Source: Psychrobacter sp. Ps6
Lineage (GTDB): Bacteria; Pseudomonadota; Gammaproteobacteria; Pseudomonadales; Moraxellaceae
NCBI RefSeq assembly: GCF_022129235.1
Contig: NZ_JADQAI010000006.1
Location: 62,001-126,000 of the forward strand
Length of the DNA: 64,000 bases
Reading direction: 5' to 3'
In this document: in pieces, positions 1 to 8,601 of the stretch
Layout: each line of letters begins with the position of its first letter
Position numbering within the stretch: the stretch's first letter is position 1
Notes under the pieces: generated by a model
What the model was told of the DNA's origin: nothing
What the model saw: the letters and a program-made list of their open reading frames with translations, nothing else
Databases searched by the model: none
Made by a program: the position numbers and the translations under genes

Positions 1-1161
1 TCCGTCATCCAATTGCAATCGATATAAATAATTGGCACCGCGAAAAACCCGCCCAATCACCAAGGCTGTCTGCGTACTGTCATCATCATGAATGATATCA
101 TCAGGGCGCACGAGTACTTTAATGGGCGTGCCATTGGGATAATCATACGCGCAATATTGTGGTTGTCCTGATTCATCGTAGACTTCCATGCGGCGATAGA
201 TATTACCCAGCGCCGTCTCAACATGGCCTTCTTTGATGATACCGTCTATCATCGCGCCTTCGCCGACAAACTCAGCGACAAAAGGACTGACAGGCTCATG
301 ATACAGCTCGCTTGGTGTTGCCCACTGTACCAATCTGCCCTTGTCCATGACCCCGACTTTATCTGCTAACGCAAACGCTTCGTTTTGATCATGAGTGACC
401 AAAATCGCAGTAGTATTGGTACGTTTAAGAATATCACGGACATTCATTGCTAAGGATTCACGTAATACCACGTCTAGGTTGGAAAATGGCTCATCAAGTA
501 GTAGTAATTTAGGCTTCGGTGCGAGTGCCCTTGCAAGCGCCACACGCTGCTGCTGACCACCGGATAGCTCATTTGGGCGTTTGTCCGCATGCTCAGTCAG
601 TTCGACTAGGCTTAGCATCTCTTGTACTCGTGCTTTTTTATCAGCTGCTGACCATTTATTAAGGCCAAAGGCAATATTCTTGGCCACGCTCAAATGACCA
701 AAAAGCGCATAATCTTGAAACACCATCCCCATGCCGCGCTTGGCTGGCGCCACGGCAAATGATTGGCGAGCTGTTTTTTCCGTTAGACGCTGATTGTTTA
801 AATAAATAGTACCGCCGCGGCTTTGCTCTAAACCTGCGATCGCTCGTAATGCCGTGGTCTTGCCGCAGCCGCTATAACCTAAGAAGCATCCAATCTCTCC
901 TTGCTCTAATACTAAAGACATACCATTGACGACGATGGTATCGTCATAGCCAACAATTAGGTTTTGTACACTAAAATAAGGATTGGTCGCGATAGTGCTC
1001 TCAGTATCTTGGCTCACAGTATCGGCTTGTTTTACAGGCTTGTTGGGTTGAGATTGAGCTGTCCGAGTTTGCACGACTGGTGATTTTTTGACAGGAGTAA
1101 TGCGTGCTCCAGTCTTTACGGACTGAGCGCCTGATGAGTCGTTCATTGAATCAGTGTACAT
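1..1161 (-). CDS. fbpC: Ferric iron ABC transporter ATP-binding protein (3' end cut by window edge)
   Basis: ATPase that powers Fe(III) import with FbpB. The frame is open from the left edge to an ATG at 1161 (a second ATG lies at 1146), giving 387 codons without the C-terminus. Visible in order: Walker A GYSGCGKTT near residue 95, Q-loop FQDYALF, signature LSGGQQQR, Walker B LLLLDEPFSNLD, H-loop VTHDQNEA, then the start of a TOBE-like regulatory region typical of the CUT/FbpC group. The first 60 or so residues are a Ser/Thr/Gln-rich extension before the ATPase fold (from NPYFSVQNL). Family homologues usually start near that point, so the true start could be later. It is the third gene of fbpA-fbpB-fbpC, 114 bases after fbpB. 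Substrate assignment is by context; a closely related sulfate or spermidine ATPase is less likely. Confidence 0.9.
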   Translation of the reverse strand, partial: MYTDSMNDSSGAQSVKTGARITPVKKSPVVQTRTAQSQPNKPVKQADTVSQDTESTIATNPYFSVQNLIVGYDDTIVVNGMSLVLEQGEIGCFLGYSGCGKTTALRAIAGLEQSRGGTIYLNNQRLTEKTARQSFAVAPAKRGMGMVFQDYALFGHLSVAKNIAFGLNKWSAADKKARVQEMLSLVELTEHADKRPNELSGGQQQRVALARALAPKPKLLLLDEPFSNLDVVLRESLAMNVRDILKRTNTTAILVTHDQNEAFALADKVGVMDKGRLVQWATPSELYHEPVSPFVAEFVGEGAMIDGIIKEGHVETALGNIYRRMEVYDESGQPQYCAYDYPNGTPIKVLVRPDDIIHDDDSTQTALVIGRVFRGANYLYRLQLDDG

Positions 1162-1275
1162 AGACAATCCCAGTTCGCTATTAGTAGATACAATTTTGGG
1201 TAAAGCAGTAAAAATTATAATATAAGTTGGGTTACGCGCCATCGAATGTGGCAAATGTATACAAAGAAATCGCGG

Positions 1276-2952
1276 TTAGCCCTGTTTGTCACTTTGACGC
1301 AATAATATCCAAACAGGAAGCAATCCAACCAGTACAATCAATAGGCTCGGTAGTGCCGCCCGTCCCCACATGCCTTCGCTCGTCATTTCAAACACTCGCA
1401 CCGCCAGCGTATCCCAGCCCTGCCTGCGTGTCATCAATGTAATCGGCATCTCTTTCATCACTTCGACAAACCCCATTAATAATGCCGTTAGCACCCCAGG
1501 GCTGAGCACTGGTAGCATCACATGACGCCAACGCTGGTAAGCACTGTCACTAAGCAGTTTTGCTGCTGCTTCTTGATTGACGGTCAGGCGCTGTAACTGC
1601 CGATCCACTGGCTGAAAACTGACCGTCATAAAACGTGTCGATAAGGCCAATAGCATGACAATGACACTGCCAGAGAGCACTTGCTGCGAGGTGATACCAA
1701 AGGCAATCATTTGATTGTCTAGCCACGCAATGGGGATAAAAATACCCACTGCCAATACCGTACCCGGCACGACGTAGCCTAAATTGGCCAACGTGGTCAT
1801 CAGTTTGGTCGATTTATCAGGATATTGCCGCTTAATCCACGCAATAATCACTGCCAAAAAAGCAATAAAAAGCGTGGTCATACTAGCAATCATAAGGCTG
1901 TTAGTCACAAAATCAATATAGCGCGCATCAAAATCTTGGCGAAAATTTAATGCTGTCCAATAAATCAGCTGCAAAAACGGTATTAGAAAAGCCAGTAAAA
2001 ATACAAACGTACACAGCAAGCTCATCCCTATTTTGGCAGGTGTGCTGGCATCAAAACGCTGGTTGCTACCTTGCGTAATCGAGCTACCACGCTTGGCTTG
2101 CCAATACTGCTCAAACAGTACCACGATAAAAATCACACCGATGAGCAACGCTGCCAACTGAGCGGCTGTGGTCAAACTAAAAAAGCCAAACCACGCCTTA
2201 TAAATAGCCGTTGTAAAAGTGTCGACATTGAATACCGAAACCGCGCCAAAATCTGCCAACGTTTCCATACTTGCTAGTAATAAGCCACCGATGATCCACG
2301 GCAATGCTTGTGGTAATGCCAACCGAAAAAACACACGGCTACGGCTCAAACCCAGCATCTGTCCTGCCTCAATTGCCCGCCGACCTTGCGACAAAAACGC
2401 CTGACGCGCCAGCAAATACACGTAAGGATAAAATGCCAATGATAGAATGAGACCTGCGCCCCATACATTGCGTATTGAGGGAATCGCTGTCGTGATACCA
2501 AAATCGCGCAGTCCTGTCTGTAACGGTCCACTAAAATCAACAATACCAATGGTGACAAACGCCAATACGTAAGCCGGTATGGCAAGCGGCAACATCAATG
2601 CCCACGAAAAAAACCGCTGACCAGGGAAGCGGTACATGCTGGTTATCCAAGCCAAAACCGTACCGATAGTGCCTGATATAATAGTTACCATAAACAATAA
2701 AATCGCAGTATTTTTGAGCACTTGTGGCAGTACGTACTCTGCCATATGTGTCCAAATGTCTGCGACTGGTTGCGTCCACGATAACAACACAATCAAAATC
2801 GGCACCAGCATAAACAACGAAACCAGCCCTAAGACTGATTTCGAGATAATATGTTTACGAAGGGTGTGGTCTTGACTGATCGTCTGAGTGTCATTAGCAC
2901 TGTCATTGACTGTATTGTTTTGACTAACAGACGCATCTGGCGTTGTGATCAT
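1276..2952 (-). CDS. fbpB: Ferric iron ABC transporter permease (fused two-domain)
   Basis: Inner-membrane permease carrying Fe(III) from the periplasmic binding protein into the cytoplasm. The 558 residues form two tandem permease domains, each with about six membrane segments. Each has an EAA loop that contacts the ATPase: EAGQMLGLSRS at about 195 and EAAAKLLSDSAY at about 461. This fused layout and length are typical of FbpB/SfuB. The first 35 or so residues are a polar Asn/Thr-rich cytoplasmic tail. The gene lies between the substrate-binding protein (fbpA, 161 bases upstream) and the ATPase (fbpC), so the three probably form one operon. ThiP-type thiamine permeases share the architecture, but the adjacent binding protein favours iron. 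Confidence 0.93.
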   Translation of the reverse strand: MITTPDASVSQNNTVNDSANDTQTISQDHTLRKHIISKSVLGLVSLFMLVPILIVLLSWTQPVADIWTHMAEYVLPQVLKNTAILLFMVTIISGTIGTVLAWITSMYRFPGQRFFSWALMLPLAIPAYVLAFVTIGIVDFSGPLQTGLRDFGITTAIPSIRNVWGAGLILSLAFYPYVYLLARQAFLSQGRRAIEAGQMLGLSRSRVFFRLALPQALPWIIGGLLLASMETLADFGAVSVFNVDTFTTAIYKAWFGFFSLTTAAQLAALLIGVIFIVVLFEQYWQAKRGSSITQGSNQRFDASTPAKIGMSLLCTFVFLLAFLIPFLQLIYWTALNFRQDFDARYIDFVTNSLMIASMTTLFIAFLAVIIAWIKRQYPDKSTKLMTTLANLGYVVPGTVLAVGIFIPIAWLDNQMIAFGITSQQVLSGSVIVMLLALSTRFMTVSFQPVDRQLQRLTVNQEAAAKLLSDSAYQRWRHVMLPVLSPGVLTALLMGFVEVMKEMPITLMTRRQGWDTLAVRVFEMTSEGMWGRAALPSLLIVLVGLLPVWILLRQSDKQG

Positions 2953-3113
2953 AGTATCATTACCGTGTCATACTCACTCATTAAGGCTTTTTAAGCATAG
3001 ACCAAACTCAAAATCGTCATTACTTTAACAACTAACTCTTAATGACTTATCTTTAAAGGCTGTTCTTTAGAAACGATGGTTTTGAGCTTGGTATTGCGAT
3101 GACTGGTAGTCCT

Positions 3114-4256
3114 TTATTTATAACCCGCTTTATCCATCATCTGAATGGCTTGAGTTTGTAGCTCACCAAATTTCTGTACGTTGATATCGTCTTTTTTGAA
3201 CTCACCCCAAGATCTCAGCATTTCTGACTCATCAATCCCTTCTTTGACTGGGAATTCTTTGTCTGAGCTGGCATACAGGCCTTGCGCCTCATCAGATGAC
3301 AACCATTCGATCAGTTTAAGCGCACCATCTGGATTGTCTGAGCCAGCAACCACACCCGCCCCTGAAACATTCACGTGCGTACCTGTAGTGCCTTGGTTTG
3401 CCCAGAATATCTCCACAGGGAAATCCGGTTTTTCATCCAGCAAGCGACCATAGTAATAGCTGTTAGCAATACCGACTTCACACTGGCCAGCGGCGATTGC
3501 TTCTAGCATACTGGTATCATCGCTAAACACATCAGTGGCTAAGTTATCTACCCAACCGCGAATCACTTCTTCTGTTCTTTCTTCGCCCAAATGCTCCATC
3601 ATGCTGGCCACAAGCGATTGGTTGTAGACCTTTTTAGAAGTACGTAGACAAAGCTTGCCTTTCCACTTTGGATCTGCCAAATCCTCATAAGTCGATAGTT
3701 GATCGGCCGTGACTTTGCTTGGGTCATAAAAGATCGTACGCGCGCGCAGTGACAGACCTGTCCATTGACCTTTTGGATCACGATATTTTGCGGGCACATT
3801 GGCTTCTAATACAGAAGAGGACACTGGTTGTAGCAACCCTTGCTGCGTAGCCTGCCATAAGTTACCAGCATCAACGGTCAGTAGCATATCGGCTGGCGTA
3901 TTCTGCCCTTCTGCTTGCAGACGCGCCATGAGTGGACCCTCTTTGTCTGTGACCAGCTCAACTTTAACACCCGTCTGTTCAGTATAACGATCCAATAAAG
4001 GCTTAATAAGCTGCTCATTACGTGATGAGTAGATAGTGACTGTTTGATCATCACCCGTTGTCGTTGCCGCGGCATTGTCACTTACATCACTCGCTGCTTG
4101 CTGCTCTGTACCAGCCTCTGCTGCTTCTGTTTCCGCGCTACCTTCTGTTGTAGAAGAGTCGCTACAGCCAACCAAACCCAACATGAGGCCAAATACGGCA
4201 GCAGGCAGGACAGTCTTAGCGGTTGGTAAGTTAGTACAGATGGTGTTCAGTGGCAT
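3114..4256 (-). CDS. fbpA: Fe(III) ABC transporter substrate-binding lipoprotein
   Basis: Periplasmic Fe(III)-binding protein that feeds FbpBC. I place the start at the ATG at 4256, preceded by a TGGGGAAAA ribosome site; a TTG at 4295 would add 13 unlikely residues. This gives a 380-residue lipoprotein: a hydrophobic segment ending LGLVGC (Cys31), then an acidic Ser/Thr/Ala linker of about 40 residues, then the type II binding-protein fold. Family hallmarks are TIYSSRNEQ at the start of the fold and the paired tyrosines in ANSYYYGRLL that coordinate iron in the FbpA/FutA family. It is first in the operon and has a candidate Fur site about 115 bases upstream, consistent with induction by iron starvation. 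Confidence 0.92.
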   Translation of the reverse strand: MPLNTICTNLPTAKTVLPAAVFGLMLGLVGCSDSSTTEGSAETEAAEAGTEQQAASDVSDNAAATTTGDDQTVTIYSSRNEQLIKPLLDRYTEQTGVKVELVTDKEGPLMARLQAEGQNTPADMLLTVDAGNLWQATQQGLLQPVSSSVLEANVPAKYRDPKGQWTGLSLRARTIFYDPSKVTADQLSTYEDLADPKWKGKLCLRTSKKVYNQSLVASMMEHLGEERTEEVIRGWVDNLATDVFSDDTSMLEAIAAGQCEVGIANSYYYGRLLDEKPDFPVEIFWANQGTTGTHVNVSGAGVVAGSDNPDGALKLIEWLSSDEAQGLYASSDKEFPVKEGIDESEMLRSWGEFKKDDINVQKFGELQTQAIQMMDKAGYK

Positions 4257-4370
4257 GGTTTTCCCCAGAATAATGCAATAAAAAAAGTGCGACAAATGGT
4301 GAGATAAAACGGTTAAAAAACCCTATTTATTAGGACTTATTGACCATAATTGTGAAAACAACATACTAAT

Positions 4371-4389
4371 AGAAATGAGATTAATTATC
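4371..4389 (-). promoter_or_regulatory. Candidate Fur box upstream of fbpA
   Basis: These 19 bases match the classical Fur consensus (GATAATGATAATCATTATC) at 13 of 19 positions by my count, with an intact ATTATC half at the right end. The site lies in the 296-base non-coding stretch between rsmE and fbpA, about 115 bases upstream of the fbpA start. The region is AT-rich, so some chance similarity is expected. The call leans on the function of the downstream operon. Around 4449-4468 there is also a short tandem repeat of GGTTGAATAA-like units with no clear role. Confidence 0.4.
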
Positions 4390-4552
4390 AATACATTTAT
4401 CAGGCTCAAGATACTGACCTTATTTAACTTATTAGTCACCTTTCAAAGGTTGAATAAGGTTGAATTTTGCTAAAACTTACTTTTATGAAGACTCAACACG
4501 TCAACGAGCGAACGCAAAATTTTGGAAATAGTGATAAAAATCATGATAAGCC

Positions 4553-5275
4553 CTAGAGCAGCCATTGTCCCAAAATCACATTGACCGCCGCTTCTGTACG
4601 CAATATACGCGGCCCTATGTGTACTGGCGTGCAGCCTTGTTCTGCAAGCAGCGCTATCTCATAATCAATCCAACCGCCCTCTGCACCGATACAGACCAGA
4701 CTTGGCAATCCTACTGACGAGTGTATTTTTCGATATTCAGAAAATGATTGCTGACCATAAGGGTGCGCGACGATCGATCGATTGGTTACCAAACTTGCAA
4801 ACGTATCCTCGACAAATGGCTTAAAGCGTTTTTGTAGCATAATACGAGGGGCAATGGTATCAACCCCTTGCTGTAGACCTTCTAATACAAACTCGTCAAG
4901 ACGCGCAAGCATCGGACTTTGCCAATAGCTTTTTTGCGTGCGATAGCTATTGATAAGTACAATATTGCGTACGCCAAGCGCCGTCATGTCCATGATCAAA
5001 CGCCGCAGTACTTTGGGACGAGGCAACGCTAAAACAACGGTTAAATCCAGTTTGGCTGGCGGTGTAATAGTAAGCTGAACGTCACGTAACTCAATGCTAT
5101 CAGAGGCAATACCCTCAATGACAGCCGTGCCAAGATTGCCACCGAGCTGGCCTATTTTGAGCGTATCACCAACTTTTGCGTCCAGTATGTTATTGACATG
5201 ATCGACTTGCACCAAGTCATTGATCTTTGCCGTGTTTGCAGAGAAATTTTCAACGGGCAGTAGTATACAATTCAT
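4553..5275 (-). CDS. rsmE: 16S rRNA m3U1498 methyltransferase
   Basis: Uses S-adenosylmethionine to methylate N3 of U1498 in 16S rRNA late in 30S assembly. The 240-residue length is normal. The N-terminal half is a PUA-like RNA-binding domain; the C-terminal half is a SPOUT knot, with the family motifs GAEGGWIDYE near residue 198 and ILRTEAAVN near 224 that shape the cofactor pocket. The start ATG overlaps the waaA stop in an ATGA arrangement, so the two are probably translationally coupled. There is no functional link to waaA beyond co-transcription. Confidence 0.95.
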   Translation of the reverse strand: MNCILLPVENFSANTAKINDLVQVDHVNNILDAKVGDTLKIGQLGGNLGTAVIEGIASDSIELRDVQLTITPPAKLDLTVVLALPRPKVLRRLIMDMTALGVRNIVLINSYRTQKSYWQSPMLARLDEFVLEGLQQGVDTIAPRIMLQKRFKPFVEDTFASLVTNRSIVAHPYGQQSFSEYRKIHSSVGLPSLVCIGAEGGWIDYEIALLAEQGCTPVHIGPRILRTEAAVNVILGQWLL

Positions 5276-6873
5276 AATATCTCTTGCCCTAAATTTTGAG
5301 GAAAATATTGCTCAATAACGTCCTCAATCATCGTAAACTGACGAGTCAACACCGCTTGCTGCTGTACGGTTATTGTCTCGCCAGCTTGCCCTGCCTGCGT
5401 CGCTAATGGTAAATCATTTAACCAAGCTTCTAGCTGCTGATAAATAAGTGCGGTGTCATCAGCGCTATCAGTACCGTGCAGATGATTTGCTATAATTTTA
5501 GCGCTCTCATTTGAGCCATCTATCGTGATTGGACGATAAAACTCATTGTTTGGTTGATATAAGGCACCTACCTCGGCCAGCTTATCGACCACGCTTTGAC
5601 ACGATTGGGTGTAACGACCCATGATAATAGGCGTTGCCACGCTCGCAGGTTCAACTGGATTGTGTCCGCCTATATCGACTAGCGACCCTCCAACCAATGC
5701 AACATTTGCCAGCGTATACCAAGTCATCATCTCACCCATGCTGTCCGCCAGATAGACTTGCGTATCTGCATTAATGGCCTCATCAAGACTGCGGCGTGCC
5801 ATTGTTAGACCAGTCTTTTCGATCAATGCTGCAACTTCATCAAAACGTTCAGGATGCCTAGGCACGATGATCAGTAACGTATTGGCTAATACTGGCCGTG
5901 ACAATAGTTGCTGATGTAACGATAGCGCCGTCTCTTCTTCGCCGTTATGAGTGCTTGCTGCCACCCAAACTGGTCGGTCTGCTATCGCAAACGCTTTTGC
6001 CAGCTCATTTTTTTTGGCGAGCGCATTTTTTTTAGAGGGTATCTGCACACGTGCCTCTTCTGTATCACCAGCCTGCTCACTAGAATCAATCGCCTTATCA
6101 TCGATTTTAGGCGTATTGATGACCCACTTTAGCGACCCTGCCACGCGAATCTGTGCGCTATCCGCTCCTAATTGACGGAAGCGTTTGGCAGAATCGCTGT
6201 CTTGCGCAATGATGAGCGCAAGGTTTTTCATCATGCTAGTGCTCACCGCACCAATTTTTTGGTAACTTTTAAAAGAAGCCACCGAGAGACGACCATTGAC
6301 GAGAATACTTGGTATCTGATGCTGAGCAAGCTTGGTCAAGATATTCGCCCATAGTTCAGTTTCGACAAACAGCGCGGCAATAGGCTGTACGTGCGTCAAA
6401 AATGTCTCAATCACGGCAGGAGTATCAACGGGGACATAACTGTGGCTCATGCGGTTTTGAGCGATTTCGTTTGCAAACCGACTGGCACCGCGAGCAAAAC
6501 CTGTCTGCGTGGTGTTGGTCAACCATATCTGATAGCCACTAGCCAGTAATGCGTCTAATAAAGGCGCAACCGTATTGGTCTCCCCCAACGATACCGCATG
6601 ACACCAAATCACACCTTTATTACCATGGCCAGTAGTCGCTGGACGCGGTGGATACTGCTTGCCAAAACGCTGAGCAACTTCTTGCTGATAATTGTCGCGT
6701 TTGTGAGAGCGCCGCCATACTTGCAGGCGATATAATGGTTTTAGTACACCGATCAGAAACTGATAATAAAATGGCGTTTGGTACACCGCTCTGTCAGTCA
6801 GTAGATTATTATCTAGTAGCATAGTATCAGTGGAGTTGGACGAGGCGTTAGATGGAGTATGAGATGATGGCAT
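5272..6873 (-). CDS. waaA: 3-deoxy-D-manno-octulosonic acid (Kdo) transferase
   Basis: Membrane-associated glycosyltransferase that adds Kdo from CMP-Kdo to lipid IVA, starting the lipooligosaccharide core. The ATG at 6873 is preferred over a TTG 12 bases upstream, giving 533 residues. Shown by an N-terminal hydrophobic anchor (FLIGVLKPLYRLQVW), the HAVSLGETN segment carrying the catalytic Glu, and VGGSLVDIGGHNPVEP in the C-terminal GT-B domain that binds CMP-Kdo. WaaA proteins are usually about 420-430 residues. This one is longer through a polar N-terminal tail and an acidic/lysine-rich insert of roughly 40 residues near 250-290, at the hinge between the Rossmann domains. Four-base overlap with rsmE downstream. 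Confidence 0.93.
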   Translation of the reverse strand: MPSSHTPSNASSNSTDTMLLDNNLLTDRAVYQTPFYYQFLIGVLKPLYRLQVWRRSHKRDNYQQEVAQRFGKQYPPRPATTGHGNKGVIWCHAVSLGETNTVAPLLDALLASGYQIWLTNTTQTGFARGASRFANEIAQNRMSHSYVPVDTPAVIETFLTHVQPIAALFVETELWANILTKLAQHQIPSILVNGRLSVASFKSYQKIGAVSTSMMKNLALIIAQDSDSAKRFRQLGADSAQIRVAGSLKWVINTPKIDDKAIDSSEQAGDTEEARVQIPSKKNALAKKNELAKAFAIADRPVWVAASTHNGEEETALSLHQQLLSRPVLANTLLIIVPRHPERFDEVAALIEKTGLTMARRSLDEAINADTQVYLADSMGEMMTWYTLANVALVGGSLVDIGGHNPVEPASVATPIIMGRYTQSCQSVVDKLAEVGALYQPNNEFYRPITIDGSNESAKIIANHLHGTDSADDTALIYQQLEAWLNDLPLATQAGQAGETITVQQQAVLTRQFTMIEDVIEQYFPQNLGQEIL

Positions 6874-6959
6874 GGAGTAGCCCAAATTAGTAATGAATCA
6901 AACAGCAGGAAGGTAAATGTAAAAACGCGCCAATTCTACCTGAAATCAGCGCGTAACCA

Positions 6960-6977
6960 TAAACTTTTAAAAGTTTA
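6960..6977. repeat. Perfect 18-base palindrome just after the Sel1 gene
   Basis: TAAACTTTTAAAAGTTTA reads identically on both strands. It lies between the stop of the Sel1-repeat gene (6993) and the start of waaA (6873). Being wholly AT-rich without a GC stem it would be a poor terminator; a protein-binding site or chance are equally possible. Confidence 0.5.
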
Positions 6978-6992
6978 CTGAGTAAATAGCGA

Positions 6993-8492
6993 TTAGACGA
7001 TAATCAGTATCAGTATCGCAACCACGATCACTGCACCAAACAGTAACTGGTAGCGCTTGATACTGTGTTGCTCTTGCTTTTGTGTCGTAATCAATGTTTG
7101 CGCTTGCTCCCATTGATATACAAGGTTTTTGGCTTCTATATGACCATTATCTGCCGCTTGCTCTAGCCAGTATTTACCACTATCAATATCTTGCGGCACG
7201 CCTACCCCTTGATAATACAGCTTGCTAAGTAAACGCTGGGCACGGCTGTCATTTTTGCTAGCAGCTTGCTTCACCCATTCTATACCAGATTTTTTAGCGT
7301 CCTCATCATCTGCCGTGAGTCCTTCGCCAAGTAACTCATGCATGGCGAAGCGCAGCATAGCAGCCGTATTACCAGATTCTGCAGCCGCCTGTAATGCTAG
7401 CAATGCTTTGTTTTTTGCTGCTATATGGCTGTCTGAAAAGACAACTTGGCCACGCGGTTTGTCCTGCTTGGCAATGTGCCGCTCAAACTGATCGAGAACT
7501 TTGCAAGCTTGCTGATATTCAGTCACGCCTGCTATTTGCGGCACCTCAATCTCATCTAGCTCTACGAGCAATTGAGTAAACATTTCTGGGGTCGGTGAGG
7601 CTTTTACAGGTGCCATAGGCTTAATGACTGGCGACTCTAATTTCGTCAGCTCAGGTTTTACTTGAAGCTCTGGTTGGCGCGGCGCGGTACTCACTAATGG
7701 TTCAGATACAGTAGTTGTAGCAGAAGGGCGCTCGATATTGGCTGATATTACATTAACATCATTCAATTCATTATTTACTGGTGTGTCCTCTGAGGGCTCA
7801 TAGTGATTAGCAGGTTGACTTGTACTGATAGTCGTACTCGAATCTGTCGTTGAGTGAAGGCTTTGGGTCGTATTATGCGTTACGACCTTGGTTGCTTGAC
7901 CACTAGAAATCTTTAAAACATTATCGTGATCCGATAAATCTGGCAATCTTGCGCTGACTGCTTGGTATAGTCCACTCGCCGCTTGTCCACCTTGTACCGC
8001 TTTAAACGGCCGATCAATATTGCCAAATAGACGCAGCCCTATTGGCTCTAATGCAAAAAATAAAGGCAGAGCATCAGTAGCCGCATTATTATCACCATAG
8101 CCAACCGCCATATGCTGATAAAAGTCATCGGCAATTAATGACAGCTCAGGATAACGCTTACGTAGCTCAAACTGACCATACCAGCGTGGTCTATTTTGCC
8201 ATTGCTGTGCCAATACGCGACCTGCATAAAATGCCAAAAACACCATAAAGTTGCGATAGTGCTCATCGACCAGTAGCGTCGCCTCATTCCATATACCGCC
8301 TTTCATCATGTCACGGCGTACTTGAGACAATAGTGTATCAATACGCTGTAAGCTCTCAAGCGACTCATCTAGCGCACAATTATGCAACTGTGTCTCATAT
8401 GCGATACCACCTGCGATAGGACGCCCAGCTAAGAAATCTTGCCAGTAGCCTTCTGCAATATAATCGAGTGGTGTTAAGGGCGAGGCAGACAT
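6993..8492 (-). CDS. Sel1-like repeat protein with C-terminal membrane anchor
   Basis: Function unknown. The 499 residues divide into: an N-terminal globular part of about 190 residues rich in Trp/Tyr; a low-complexity Ser/Thr/Pro/Val linker at about 190-300; two to three Sel1-type TPR-like repeats at about 365-460 (a block with AAMLRFAMHELLGEG, then AQRLLSKLYYQGVGVPQD and GKYWLEQAADNGHIEA); and a single hydrophobic segment at the extreme C-terminus (LLFGAVIVVAILILIIV). With no signal peptide, this suggests a tail-anchored inner-membrane protein with the repeats in the cytoplasm. Sel1 repeats usually mediate protein contacts. It sits alone between waaA and the cardiolipin synthase gene, about 110 bases from each. 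Confidence 0.75.
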   Translation of the reverse strand: MSASPLTPLDYIAEGYWQDFLAGRPIAGGIAYETQLHNCALDESLESLQRIDTLLSQVRRDMMKGGIWNEATLLVDEHYRNFMVFLAFYAGRVLAQQWQNRPRWYGQFELRKRYPELSLIADDFYQHMAVGYGDNNAATDALPLFFALEPIGLRLFGNIDRPFKAVQGGQAASGLYQAVSARLPDLSDHDNVLKISSGQATKVVTHNTTQSLHSTTDSSTTISTSQPANHYEPSEDTPVNNELNDVNVISANIERPSATTTVSEPLVSTAPRQPELQVKPELTKLESPVIKPMAPVKASPTPEMFTQLLVELDEIEVPQIAGVTEYQQACKVLDQFERHIAKQDKPRGQVVFSDSHIAAKNKALLALQAAAESGNTAAMLRFAMHELLGEGLTADDEDAKKSGIEWVKQAASKNDSRAQRLLSKLYYQGVGVPQDIDSGKYWLEQAADNGHIEAKNLVYQWEQAQTLITTQKQEQHSIKRYQLLFGAVIVVAILILIIV

Positions 8493-8601
8493 AGACAGGC
8501 GTGTCCTTTTTTAGAGAAGTTGATTATAGAGGCAATAATAATGATTAAAAATATGAGCATAAAAAACACGGACAGGTTACCTTAACCTAAAATTCAGCGC
8601 G

